Shown here piece by piece: positions 6,239-14,782 of a stretch of DNA of 30,291 nt. The stretch is from JALGVA01 sp964617715. GTDB taxonomy: Bacteria; Armatimonadota; Zipacnadia; Zipacnadales; UBA5352. The stretch lies in assembly GCA_964617715.1 (NCBI GenBank), contig CAZTZN010000037.1, forward strand, positions 1 to 30,291, read 5' to 3'. Under the pieces are notes generated by a model, which worked only from the letters and a program-made list of their open reading frames with translations, was not told the origin of the DNA and made no database searches. The translations under genes and the position numbers were made by a program. The stretch's first letter is position 1. The number at the start of each line of letters is the position of its first letter.

Positions 6239-8215
6239 CTACCCGCCCTCGATTTGCCGACGCCAGCCATCGATGATGCTCCGGGTCAGCTTCTCGGACG
6301 AGTTGCTGCCGTCCCAGCTTCGGTACCAGACCCACGTCTGTTCGTCGCGTGGCCACAGCGGTGTGATGTACCGCGCGGGCTCCAGCGCGCGGCTGCGTTC
6401 GATGACCGCCAGCGCACGCCGGCCCGCCCTGACGGCGTCCTCGAAGCGGCCCTCGGCCGCGTAGGCATAGCCCAGCGCCATGGCGTCGGTGTAGGCCAGG
6501 CCCGCGCGGGCGATGGCGACGCGCCGCCGGTAGCGGTCGGGCGCGTCGGCCACCGCGTTCTCGGCCGCGTGCATGTGCTCCCAGGCCTCGGCGATGATCT
6601 CGGGCGTGAACATGCGCTCGGGGGCGTCGGGCTTGGAGCCGGTGTGGCCGTCCTGATAGTAGCCGCGCTCCAGGGTCTCCCAGTAGGCCTTCATCGGCTC
6701 GAACGCGGGGCCGTAGGTGAGCCGGTACCACTCGTCGAGGATCGCCCGCGGGTCGGCGTCCACATCCCACAGGAGCGCGCGCAGCAGGTAGAGCATGGGC
6801 GCGCAGGTGGCCCAGTTGCGCCAACCGTCCACGTGCACATAGAAGCCGCCGCGTTCGTGGACCAGGCGCAGGTCTTCGGGGAGGGTGCGCAGCATCATCT
6901 GCGGCCCCTGCCAGCTCCCCGAGTAGGCGTAGTAGGCGTAGAAGCCGAAGCGCGGGCAGAGCTGCGTCCACGGGTCGAAAACGCTCTGCTTCCACGCCGC
7001 GTTGATCGGGCATTGCGGGTCGGCGATGGCGTGGGCGTAGCACGCGCGCCCGCCGAAGAAGCACAGCGTGGGCACCAGCATCGGGTCGGGCTTGACCGTA
7101 GTGGGCGGATCGACGTGCGAGCTGTAGGCATAGAAACCCAGGTACCTGTCGGGGAACTCGTCCTTGAGCGCGGCGGCGATCTGGTTGAAGAAGAACACCA
7201 GCCGGTTCATCAGCGGACCGTTGCCCAACCGCTCGTCGAGGGCCCGACAGCGCTCGCAGGTGCAGAAGTCGTCGTAATCGTTGGGCTCGACCGAGAACAT
7301 GGTGGCCTCCGGGTTCTCGCGGAAGAACCGCCGGGCGGCGGCGACGAACATATCCAGCACCGCCGGCTCAGTGGTGCACACCTGGTTGCTGCGGATCTGG
7401 CCCTCTCCGTCGCGCCACAGCCAGGTTATCCAGTCCTCGACGGGCATCTCGGTGCGGTCGGTGAGCGCAAACCACTCGGGGTGATCGCGGCGGTTCTCCC
7501 CGGTGGGCCGCACGATCTCGTCCCAGATGTGGCGTGAGTTGTGGTCGCGGCGCATGCCGGTGGGCGAGCGGTTGCCGATGATGCCGAAGTAGCACGGGTC
7601 GAAGTTGCCGGCGGGGATGTCCGGGCCCAGCGTCACGTCCATCGGCTCGAGGACGATCTCGTCGAGCACCGGCACCTCCTCGCCGAGGGCCGTGGGCATC
7701 AGCCAGCGCACGCCCAGCTTCTCGTGCAGCAGCCAGAACAGCGCGTTGCCGGCGCCCTGCTCGCTGGCCCCGGCGATGTACAGGCGCTGTGGCGCGGTCC
7801 AGATGTGGAAGCCGTGAATGGGCATCTGCGCCGGGTCCTGGTCCTCGAAGGGCGGCTCTCCGGCGACGCCGACGACGACCGCCGAGCCGCTCCAACCCTC
7901 GGGCACGGCGTCCATCGCCTGGGGCAGCAGCACACGGCTCTTGCCGGCACGATGGACGTAGCCGACGAACTCGCGCGCCGCCCAGCGTTCGAGGTAGCCC
8001 GCACCCGGGCGGCTGACCACGATGCACCGCGGCTCGGCGGACCACAGGTCGCTCGCGGGCACCAGCGTGAACATCTCCCCATCACCCCAGGCGGCGGTCG
8101 AGAGCACGGCGCACAACACGCTCACCCGGCCGGTCCTCGCCCACATTCTCGGATACGCCCCTGACTGCCCCCGGATTCCCCGACGCGTCCCGGCATTGTT
8201 GGCAGCTTCTCGCAC
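6239..8215 (-). CDS. Exported DUF4838 domain protein
   Basis: A protein of up to 658 residues. A signal peptide (about residues 24-46, ending in STAAWGDGE) is followed by an N-terminal alpha/beta domain (about 50-200) like those before alpha-glucuronidase and GH20 catalytic domains. The DUF4838 region (about 225-480) contains the FCTCERCRALDERL Cys cluster near residue 318. A helical C-terminal part follows. DUF4838 proteins are predicted secreted carbohydrate-active enzymes with no established activity. Two starts are possible. GTG at 8215 has AGGAGG 10 nt upstream. ATG at 8146 has a weak ribosome site but gives a more usual signal peptide. The longer form is reported. It is divergent from the glycosyl-hydrolase-like gene at 8339. 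Confidence 0.85.
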   Translation of the reverse strand: MREAANNAGTRRGIRGQSGAYPRMWARTGRVSVLCAVLSTAAWGDGEMFTLVPASDLWSAEPRCIVVSRPGAGYLERWAAREFVGYVHRAGKSRVLLPQAMDAVPEGWSGSAVVVGVAGEPPFEDQDPAQMPIHGFHIWTAPQRLYIAGASEQGAGNALFWLLHEKLGVRWLMPTALGEEVPVLDEIVLEPMDVTLGPDIPAGNFDPCYFGIIGNRSPTGMRRDHNSRHIWDEIVRPTGENRRDHPEWFALTDRTEMPVEDWITWLWRDGEGQIRSNQVCTTEPAVLDMFVAAARRFFRENPEATMFSVEPNDYDDFCTCERCRALDERLGNGPLMNRLVFFFNQIAAALKDEFPDRYLGFYAYSSHVDPPTTVKPDPMLVPTLCFFGGRACYAHAIADPQCPINAAWKQSVFDPWTQLCPRFGFYAYYAYSGSWQGPQMMLRTLPEDLRLVHERGGFYVHVDGWRNWATCAPMLYLLRALLWDVDADPRAILDEWYRLTYGPAFEPMKAYWETLERGYYQDGHTGSKPDAPERMFTPEIIAEAWEHMHAAENAVADAPDRYRRRVAIARAGLAYTDAMALGYAYAAEGRFEDAVRAGRRALAVIERSRALEPARYITPLWPRDEQTWVWYRSWDGSNSSEKLTRSIIDGWRRQIEGG

Positions 8216-8338
8216 CTGCCCCCTTCCTCCTCTGCGCGCCCACGCCCGCCCCGGCCTGCCCTCGACGGGCAGGGAACGGGCCCCCGGCCGAACAATCTAC
8301 CCGCGCCGGCCACGATGCCCGCGTGGGAGTGTGAGCCG
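8216..8338. promoter_or_regulatory. Divergent promoter region with palindrome
   Basis: This 123-nt gap lies between two divergently transcribed gene blocks and must hold both promoters. It contains CCTGCCC (8255-8261), spacer TCGAC, and GGGCAGG (8267-8273), a perfect 7-bp inverted repeat suitable for a dimeric regulator. AACAATCTA near 8291-8299 is the only AT-rich patch. I could not assign -10 or -35 elements with confidence. Confidence 0.45.
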
Positions 8339-10786
8339 ATGAGGCCAGGCTTCGCCGTCGCGACCATGACCCTGATCGCCGTGAGCGCCTGTGCCCAGGA
8401 CCTGCCACAGGTGCCGAGCGAGTGGCGGTTCGCGATCGACGAGCAGGACGTGGGCCGCGAGCAGGGGTGGTTCGCCGAGGACTTCGACGACCGCGGGTGG
8501 GCGCGCATTGCCATCGGACAGGGCTGGGAGAAGGCGGGTTACGACTACGATGGCGTAGCGTGGTACCGCGTGCGCATGACGCTGCCGGAGGTCCCCGAGG
8601 GCAAGCGCCTGCTGCTGTGCTTCGGCGCGGTTGATGAGGAGGCGTGGGTGTGGGTCAACGGTCAACTCGCGGGCGAGCATGCCGAGGGCGAAGCCGGCTG
8701 GCGGCAGTCATTCACCATCGACATCACCGACTACGTGCGCCCTGGCGCGGAGAACCTGCTCGCGGTGCGGGTCTTCGACAGCCTGCTGCAGGGCGGCATC
8801 TACAAGCCGGTAACGCTGGCGCTGGCCGACCCCGAGCAGCCCCCGCCGCGCGCGCCCGACTGGCCCGAATGGGTCGCCCGCGAGGGCTTCAACGCCAACT
8901 ATCTCGCCTGGGGCCCGGATGAGGCCAAGGCGGTCCGGCAGCTTGAGGCCGGGATCAACGTGGTGTGCGTGAAGCTCGACCTGGCGGAGATCGCCTACCC
9001 GCTCGACCCGGATGCGCTGCAGGCGCGGTTGCGGCTGAGTGGCACGTCGTCGCTGGCCCACGCGGTCGAGTGGGGGCAGATCTGCCGCCGCCACAGCGCG
9101 CACTTCGTGGCGGTGCTGGACATGATGTCCGAGCCTGAGCGCAGCTTCATCAACGCGCGCACCCACCGCGGCGCGGTCTCCATGGACGGGCGCGAACACC
9201 AGATCCCCTGCCCGCAGGATGAGGCGTGGTGGGGGCTGATGCTGCAGCAGATTCTGGCGCTGGGGACCGTCGTGCCCGAGTGCGAGGGCGTGCTGCTCGA
9301 CACCGAGACCTACTACGGCACCAGCATCATCTACCCGTTCTACGCGAAGTGGCCGACCAGCCTGTGCTACTGCGACGAGTGCTTCGGCGAGTTCGCCCGC
9401 GAGCACGGCCTCGACCCGGCGATGGCGCGCGCCGAGCGCTACCCGACGCTGCGCGATCGGGGGATGCTCGCCGCCTACCGGGAGCATCTGCGCGCGGTCA
9501 TGCGGCGAGTGGGCGAGCGGCTGATGGCGAGCGTCCACCAGGTGCGCCCCGACATGTTCGTGGGGCTGCTCAACTTCGGCGACAACTGGTGGTTCGAGGG
9601 GCTGACGCTGGGCCTCGGCACCGACGACTGCCCGACGGTGCTGATGACCGAGAACGAGTACGGGCGGCCGATGGGCCCCGAGAGCCTGGAGCGCATCGAG
9701 CGGCTGCGGGCGATGGACGCGCATGTGGTCTACTGCCCGGGCTTTCTGATCGCGGGTTGGCCGCCGGAGCCGATGGCCATCGAGGCGCTGGAGCGCATGC
9801 ACGCCGCGGATGGCTACTGGATCTTCTGCGGCAACAATCTCTACGATGACAACTGGCCCAACCGCAAGGACGTGTGGGCGCTCTACGAGGGCTACTCGCC
9901 GGACGACTACTACGCGGAGCTGGCGCGGGCGTTCGCGGCGTGGCGCGCCGGCAGGCCGCCCGGCCGTGCGCTGGCGCCTGTGGATGCGCTGACGATCATC
10001 GACGCGGAGCGGTCGTCGGCGCACGAGATCGGCGAGACGGGGCTGATCATTCGGCGCACTGCGGAAGCGCCCAACCTGCTGCGGGACCCATCCTTCGAGA
10101 GCGACTGGCCGAACAAGCAGCCGCCGTGGGAGATGTACTACACGCCGGTGCGCGATGCGGAAGTGGTGCTCGATGACGCATCCTCGGTGCGCGTGGACGC
10201 CAACGACAGGCGCGCGAACCTGCACCAGGCGTTCGCGACTGAGCCCGGCGCCGACTACCTCTTCACCGTGTGGGCGCGCACCGTGGATGTGCAGGCCGAG
10301 CGCGGCGCGGTCATCGCCCTCGGTGAGCGGCTCAAGTTCTTTGCCGGGACTGAGGACTGGCACCCGGTCTCGCTGCGCGCGACGGCGGGCGAGGAAGAGC
10401 GGGAGATGCGTGTGACCCTCGGCTCGCAGACGCGCTTCGGGACGGTCTGGTTCGACCGCGCCTCGGTGCACAGGATAGAAACGCTGGAGCTGTGGACCCG
10501 GCCGGTGGCCCTCGAAGCCGGACAGGCCTGGGACGCGATCGAGGTTGAGGCCGAGGTGCCGGAGGGTGCGACGCTGACGCTGGAGGTGCGCTCGCCTGCG
10601 GGCGAGGGCGAGCCGCTGCTGCGACCCACGCCGGTGACGGGGACGCTGCGACAGAGTCTCGCGGGCCTGGCGGCGCTGCACCCGGATGTGCACGCGGTCC
10701 GCTTGCGCCTGGTGGTGGAACTGGGGGGGCCGGCGGAGGAGGCCGTGATCGTGCGGCGGCTGGCGGTCGGCCGCGTTGCGCGCTGA
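8339..10786 (+). CDS. Exported glycosyl-hydrolase-like protein with jelly-roll and CBM-like domains
   Basis: An 815-residue protein. The signal peptide ends VSACAQD, which can be read as a lipobox (VSAC) or as a signal peptidase I site (ACA/Q). Next is a GH2-type sugar-binding jelly roll (about residues 25-160, with WYRVRMTLPE and VWVNGQLAGEH). A TIM-barrel-like region follows (about 170-560), carrying GVLLDTETYYG near residue 318 and the cysteine-rich CYCDECF. A carbohydrate-binding-like beta sandwich begins at NLLRDPSFES (about 577), then a C-terminal beta domain. The start at 8339 is preferred over 8315 because GGGAG (8325-8329) is 9 nt upstream and the signal peptide begins there. It probably acts on an extracellular glycan; no characterised GH family is recognised. 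It leads a three-gene plus-strand operon. Confidence 0.8.
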   Translation: MRPGFAVATMTLIAVSACAQDLPQVPSEWRFAIDEQDVGREQGWFAEDFDDRGWARIAIGQGWEKAGYDYDGVAWYRVRMTLPEVPEGKRLLLCFGAVDEEAWVWVNGQLAGEHAEGEAGWRQSFTIDITDYVRPGAENLLAVRVFDSLLQGGIYKPVTLALADPEQPPPRAPDWPEWVAREGFNANYLAWGPDEAKAVRQLEAGINVVCVKLDLAEIAYPLDPDALQARLRLSGTSSLAHAVEWGQICRRHSAHFVAVLDMMSEPERSFINARTHRGAVSMDGREHQIPCPQDEAWWGLMLQQILALGTVVPECEGVLLDTETYYGTSIIYPFYAKWPTSLCYCDECFGEFAREHGLDPAMARAERYPTLRDRGMLAAYREHLRAVMRRVGERLMASVHQVRPDMFVGLLNFGDNWWFEGLTLGLGTDDCPTVLMTENEYGRPMGPESLERIERLRAMDAHVVYCPGFLIAGWPPEPMAIEALERMHAADGYWIFCGNNLYDDNWPNRKDVWALYEGYSPDDYYAELARAFAAWRAGRPPGRALAPVDALTIIDAERSSAHEIGETGLIIRRTAEAPNLLRDPSFESDWPNKQPPWEMYYTPVRDAEVVLDDASSVRVDANDRRANLHQAFATEPGADYLFTVWARTVDVQAERGAVIALGERLKFFAGTEDWHPVSLRATAGEEEREMRVTLGSQTRFGTVWFDRASVHRIETLELWTRPVALEAGQAWDAIEVEAEVPEGATLTLEVRSPAGEGEPLLRPTPVTGTLRQSLAGLAALHPDVHAVRLRLVVELGGPAEEAVIVRRLAVGRVAR

Positions 10787-10805
10787 CGCGAACGAGGGTG
10801 AGGTG

Positions 10806-12941
10806 ATGGATATGCTGACGGCGCTCCTGGCGGCCGGGATGCTCGGACCGCTGGCCCCGCCGGGCGAGCGGGCGATCGACGTCTACTGCTCGACCGGCGA
10901 CCACCTGTGGGTGGCCGAGCGCGAGCCGGTGGACAGCCCGGCGGCGGTCGAGGCGATGATGGCGTGGATGGCCGAGACCTACGGGACCCGGCGCATGTAC
11001 TGGCGCGCCGGCGGCGCCGAGATCTGGGACCGCTACTACCAGGTCGGCGAGGACCGGCCGCTGCAGTATGACTGGGCGATCAACTGGGAGCGCCGGCTGT
11101 TTCGCGAGCAGCGCCTGAATCAGGCGGCGGTCGCGGCGGCCAGGCGTCACGGGATGGAGATCTACCTCTACACCGGCCTGTTCGAGCACGGCGTGCAGCC
11201 GGACGTGGGCATCATCGCGCCCTATCTGTTCGAGGATACCCTGCGCATCGAGCACCCCGAGTGGTGCATGCTCGACCGATGGGGCGAACGTCGTTGCCCG
11301 GGGCCGCTGTCTCTGGCCTACCCCGAAGTGCGCGAGCAGGTGATCGGGCGCTTCGTCGAGGCCATGCGGCGCTTCGGCTATGACGGCATCACCTTCTACA
11401 CCTACGTGGAGAACGTGGGCCTGCGCTACCCGGATGAGTTCGGATTCAACCGGCCGGTCATCGACCTCTTCCACGAACGCTATCCGGAAGTTGACCCGCG
11501 CAGCACCGAGTTGACCGATGAGCAGCGCGAGCACTGGCGCCGCTGCCGGGGGCAGTTCGTGACGCAGCTCCTGCGCGAGCTGCACGCGGCGCTGGCCGCC
11601 GACGGCAGGCGCGTGATGATGATCCTCGATGCGACGCACCCCGACCTGCCTCAGCCGTGGTGGGGCAAGCCGACCTCGGGCATCGGGCCGGTGCACCTGG
11701 CGTGGGAGTACTGGGTGCGCGAGGGGATCGTGGACGGCCTGTGGGTGCAGCTCGGCGCGCCCGCAGATCAGCGCGCGCTGCTCGACCGCATCCTCGAGGT
11801 GCGCGGCGACCGTGACCTCGACATCGTGGTGCGCACGCCCGCGCCCTTCGACCCGGCGTGGGAGCCCTACGTGCAGGCGGGCGTGGTGCCGGTGGCGGTT
11901 ATCACCGCGCCGCGCAACGGCATCGAGCGCCTGACGCTGGAGCCCACCGGTCCGGACACGCTGCGCAGCCCCGACTGGAAGCTGCGCGTGCAGACGCTGG
12001 CGGATGTCGCCGAGGGGCGGCTGCAGCTCCCGGCCGGGGAGGTCGCGGCCCTCGCCGATGACGAACATCTGCTCGTCCGCCGTCGAGCCATGCACGCGCT
12101 GGCGGCACCGGCCGATGTCACGCAGGTGCCGGTCATCGAACGCGGGCTCACCGACCCCGAGTCGTGCGTGCGCATCGCCGCGGCGGTGGCGCTCGGGAGG
12201 CTGCACGGCCCGGAGTCGGCGCGGGCGATGCTCGATGCCGTGGCCGCCGATGACGGCTTCCAGCTCAAGCAGGCGTGCGTCGATTCGCTGGCGGCGATGG
12301 GAGAGAGCGCGCTGCCGGTGCTGGTGGCCGGCCTGTCGAGCGAGCACGTGGCGGTGCGTGAGGTATGCGCGCGCGCTCTCTACATCGTCGGGCGCGACGG
12401 GCCGACGGGGCTCGTGCGCGCGCCGCTGCGCGCGGCGATGCTCGACGACGCCGAGGACGACGTGGTGCGCTGGTGGGCCATCGAAGGCCTGGTGGGGCTG
12501 CGCCTGAAGGTCACCGACGCCGGGCGCGAGCAACTTGCGGGCGACCTGATCGAGTTGCTGGAAGGCTCGCCGCGCATGGTCCAGCAGCACGCGGCATGGG
12601 GCCTGGGGTACATGGCCTCGTGCGTAAGCGCCGAGACCGCCGACCGCTCCCTGGCGGCGCTGGAGCGGCTGATGCGCGAGTTCGGCGATGGCTGTGCGCG
12701 GCGCGATGCGGCCTACGGCTGGCGGCTGGTGGGCAACGCGCTGCTCCGGCACGGTGAGCCGGGGCGGGAGGCGCTGGAGGCGATGCGCGCGCAAACCGAC
12801 GACCGCTGGCTGGCATGGATCGCCTACCAGGTGCTGCACGTGCCGCAGCGGGGCCAGACCATGGAGCTGGTGGATGAGGCCGAGGCGATCGCCACGCACG
12901 AGCGATTCGCCCCGCCCTTCCCGGGCTGGCGGACGTGGTGA
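10806..12941 (+). CDS. Glycosyl-hydrolase-like barrel fused to HEAT repeats
   Basis: A 711-residue protein with two parts. Residues about 20-390 look like a GHL-type TIM barrel, with segments such as RRFGYDGITFYTYVEN, KQ-free strands and GLWVQLGAP. Residues about 400-700 are alpha-solenoid HEAT repeats, with repeated ALADDEHLLVRRRAMHAL-like and LTDPESCVRIAAAVALGRL-like units. The N terminus (MDMLTALLAAGMLGPLAPP) is a short hydrophobic stretch without a basic n-region, so export is uncertain. The ATG at 10806 has GAGG-type sequences close by; an upstream TTG would overlap the previous gene. The gap to the previous gene is 19 nt. The barrel suggests carbohydrate hydrolysis and the solenoid suggests protein-protein contact. 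No catalytic residues can be assigned. Confidence 0.75.
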   Translation: MDMLTALLAAGMLGPLAPPGERAIDVYCSTGDHLWVAEREPVDSPAAVEAMMAWMAETYGTRRMYWRAGGAEIWDRYYQVGEDRPLQYDWAINWERRLFREQRLNQAAVAAARRHGMEIYLYTGLFEHGVQPDVGIIAPYLFEDTLRIEHPEWCMLDRWGERRCPGPLSLAYPEVREQVIGRFVEAMRRFGYDGITFYTYVENVGLRYPDEFGFNRPVIDLFHERYPEVDPRSTELTDEQREHWRRCRGQFVTQLLRELHAALAADGRRVMMILDATHPDLPQPWWGKPTSGIGPVHLAWEYWVREGIVDGLWVQLGAPADQRALLDRILEVRGDRDLDIVVRTPAPFDPAWEPYVQAGVVPVAVITAPRNGIERLTLEPTGPDTLRSPDWKLRVQTLADVAEGRLQLPAGEVAALADDEHLLVRRRAMHALAAPADVTQVPVIERGLTDPESCVRIAAAVALGRLHGPESARAMLDAVAADDGFQLKQACVDSLAAMGESALPVLVAGLSSEHVAVREVCARALYIVGRDGPTGLVRAPLRAAMLDDAEDDVVRWWAIEGLVGLRLKVTDAGREQLAGDLIELLEGSPRMVQQHAAWGLGYMASCVSAETADRSLAALERLMREFGDGCARRDAAYGWRLVGNALLRHGEPGREALEAMRAQTDDRWLAWIAYQVLHVPQRGQTMELVDEAEAIATHERFAPPFPGWRTW

Positions 12942-12973
12942 GGTCTGACGGCAGACGGGGAACGAGGAGGCCG

Positions 12974-14758
12974 ATGATGAGACCGGTCGGACTGACCATT
13001 CTTGCGATGGTGGTGCTGGGAGGCTCACCGACGATGGCTCAGGACGCGCATCGGGTGCTGACGATCTCGACGCTGTGCCTGCTCGACGATGCCGAGCACC
13101 GCAATGTCGAGTATCTGACGGGGATGATCGAGCAGGCGGCGGCGCGCGGGCAGCATGATCTGATCGTGGCGCCGTTCACGCCCTTCGTCTCGTTCCGCGA
13201 GGGGCAGGAGGCCACCGACCTGGCCGCGTTCGCGGACCTGGCACGCGCGCACTCGACGAACCTGGTGCTCGCCATGCCCGAGGCCGCGGCCGATGGCGCG
13301 GTCTACTACACCTCGGTGGTGCTGGGCCGGGACGGCGCGGTGCTCGGGACGTACCGCAAGAGCCACGCGCTGGCGGACGACAACATGGCGCTGGGCGATG
13401 AGCTGCCGGTGATCGACACCGACTTCGGGAAGCTGGGGCTGAGCATCACCTCGGATTTCTACTTCCCCGAGGTGTACACGGTCGAGGCGATGCAGGGCGC
13501 CGACATCCTCATCTGGCAGCACTACCCTGAGCGCTTCCGCGAGCACTCCATGTGGCCACCGCTGCTGCAGGCGCGCTGCCTCGACAATCACTGCCACATG
13601 GTCACCGCCATGTACGCCGACCGGCGCGCCTACATCACCAATCGTCACCGCTACGGCATGCAGGGCGCGGCGTGGGGGCGGAGCATGATCATGAACCGCG
13701 CGGGCACGCCGGTCGCCGACACCGCCTACGAGGACGGCATCGCGACCGCGATCGTGGACCTCGACCGGCGCAAGGCCGACCCATACCCGTTCTACGAGGC
13801 TGAGCCGCTGTTCTTCGTCAACTGCATGGGCGACCGCACCGCCTTCGCGCCCATCGCGGAGCCCTGGCAGCCGCCCGAGCGACCGCGGTACGCCCGGCGC
13901 ACCGCGCGCGTGGCGGTGGGCTACTTCTGGGCCGAGGGCCAGATGTGGGTCAAGGACATGATCCCCGAGACCATGCTGCGCATCCTCGACGAGGCGGCCG
14001 AGGTGAAGCCGGACATCGTGCTGCTGTCAGAGATGGCGTCGCATGACGACACGCCCATCCAGCGCCAGGTGATGGAGATGGTGGCCGAGCGCGCGCGAGC
14101 GATGAACGCCTGGATCATCATCGGCGGCATCGACGACCAGGGCCATCGCAGCAACGCGTGGGTGTGGAACCGCGAGGGCGAGGTGGTCTTCAAGGAGCCG
14201 ATCTACTGGACCGAGGGCTTCCCGGAGATCGGGGTGGTGGATACCGACTTCGCCCGCATCGGCCTGCACACCTGCGGCGACGCCTGGCTGTGGGAGATCG
14301 ACCGCGTGCTGGCGCTCAAGGGCGCCGAGATCATCTTCGACCCGAGCCAGATGTGGGGCCCCGATGGCGTCACCAACGAGACCATGCTGCGCGCGCGCTG
14401 CATCGACAACGACGTGTGGCTGGCGTGCGCGCACTGGAACACCTCCGACCCGGGCCTGCGCAGCGTTATCATCGACCCCTACGGCAAGGTGCGGGTGGCG
14501 TCGGAGTACCAGGCCGAGGGCGTAGTCTACGTGGACATCAATTTCGACGCCCCGCGCGTCTACTATGCGGGCAGCGTAGCCGAGCAGCCCACGCCGGGCG
14601 AGGCGGGCATCCCGTCCTACTTCACCGGCGATCTGCCCGAGCAGCTTCCCGGCTGGCGGCGGATGATGCTCGAGCACCGACGCCCGGAACTCTACGGCAT
14701 CATCCCGCAGCACAACGACGTGACCATGCGCTACCGGCCCGCCGAGTGGCCGTTCTGA
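12974..14758 (+). CDS. Exported protein with tandem carbon-nitrogen hydrolase domains
   Basis: A 594-residue protein with a signal peptide (about 1-22, ending SPTMAQDA) and two nitrilase-superfamily domains (about 25-290 and 305-550). The family triad is Glu-Lys-Cys. Domain 2 appears complete, with Glu353 in VLLSE, Lys407 in VVFKEP and Cys434 in LHTCGDAW. Domain 1 keeps Lys129 (TYRKSH), but Phe68 replaces the Glu and Thr159 replaces the Cys (LSITSDFYFPE), so it is probably inactive. AGGAGG at 12965-12970 lies 3 nt before this ATG and 6 nt before a second ATG at 12977, which may be the real start. It ends a three-gene operon, 32 nt after the HEAT-repeat gene. It probably hydrolyses an amide or nitrile outside the cytoplasm; the substrate is unknown. 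Confidence 0.85.
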   Translation: MMRPVGLTILAMVVLGGSPTMAQDAHRVLTISTLCLLDDAEHRNVEYLTGMIEQAAARGQHDLIVAPFTPFVSFREGQEATDLAAFADLARAHSTNLVLAMPEAAADGAVYYTSVVLGRDGAVLGTYRKSHALADDNMALGDELPVIDTDFGKLGLSITSDFYFPEVYTVEAMQGADILIWQHYPERFREHSMWPPLLQARCLDNHCHMVTAMYADRRAYITNRHRYGMQGAAWGRSMIMNRAGTPVADTAYEDGIATAIVDLDRRKADPYPFYEAEPLFFVNCMGDRTAFAPIAEPWQPPERPRYARRTARVAVGYFWAEGQMWVKDMIPETMLRILDEAAEVKPDIVLLSEMASHDDTPIQRQVMEMVAERARAMNAWIIIGGIDDQGHRSNAWVWNREGEVVFKEPIYWTEGFPEIGVVDTDFARIGLHTCGDAWLWEIDRVLALKGAEIIFDPSQMWGPDGVTNETMLRARCIDNDVWLACAHWNTSDPGLRSVIIDPYGKVRVASEYQAEGVVYVDINFDAPRVYYAGSVAEQPTPGEAGIPSYFTGDLPEQLPGWRRMMLEHRRPELYGIIPQHNDVTMRYRPAEWPF

Positions 14759-14782
14759 GCCGGCGCCACGCCGCCCCACGCC

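Noticed and set aside
4694..7537. 947-codon open frame on the plus strand
   Set aside because: It is antisense to the MFS and DUF4838 genes, whose protein families are clear. Its translation is rich in Arg, Gln, Ala and His, as expected for an opposite-strand frame in high-GC DNA.
8708..10693. 661-codon open frame on the minus strand
   Set aside because: It is the shadow of the plus-strand glycosyl-hydrolase-like gene, with Arg/Val/His-rich composition and no domain.
10332..13028. 898-codon open frame on the minus strand
   Set aside because: It is antisense to the glycosyl-hydrolase-like and HEAT-repeat genes, is low-complexity, and has no family resemblance.
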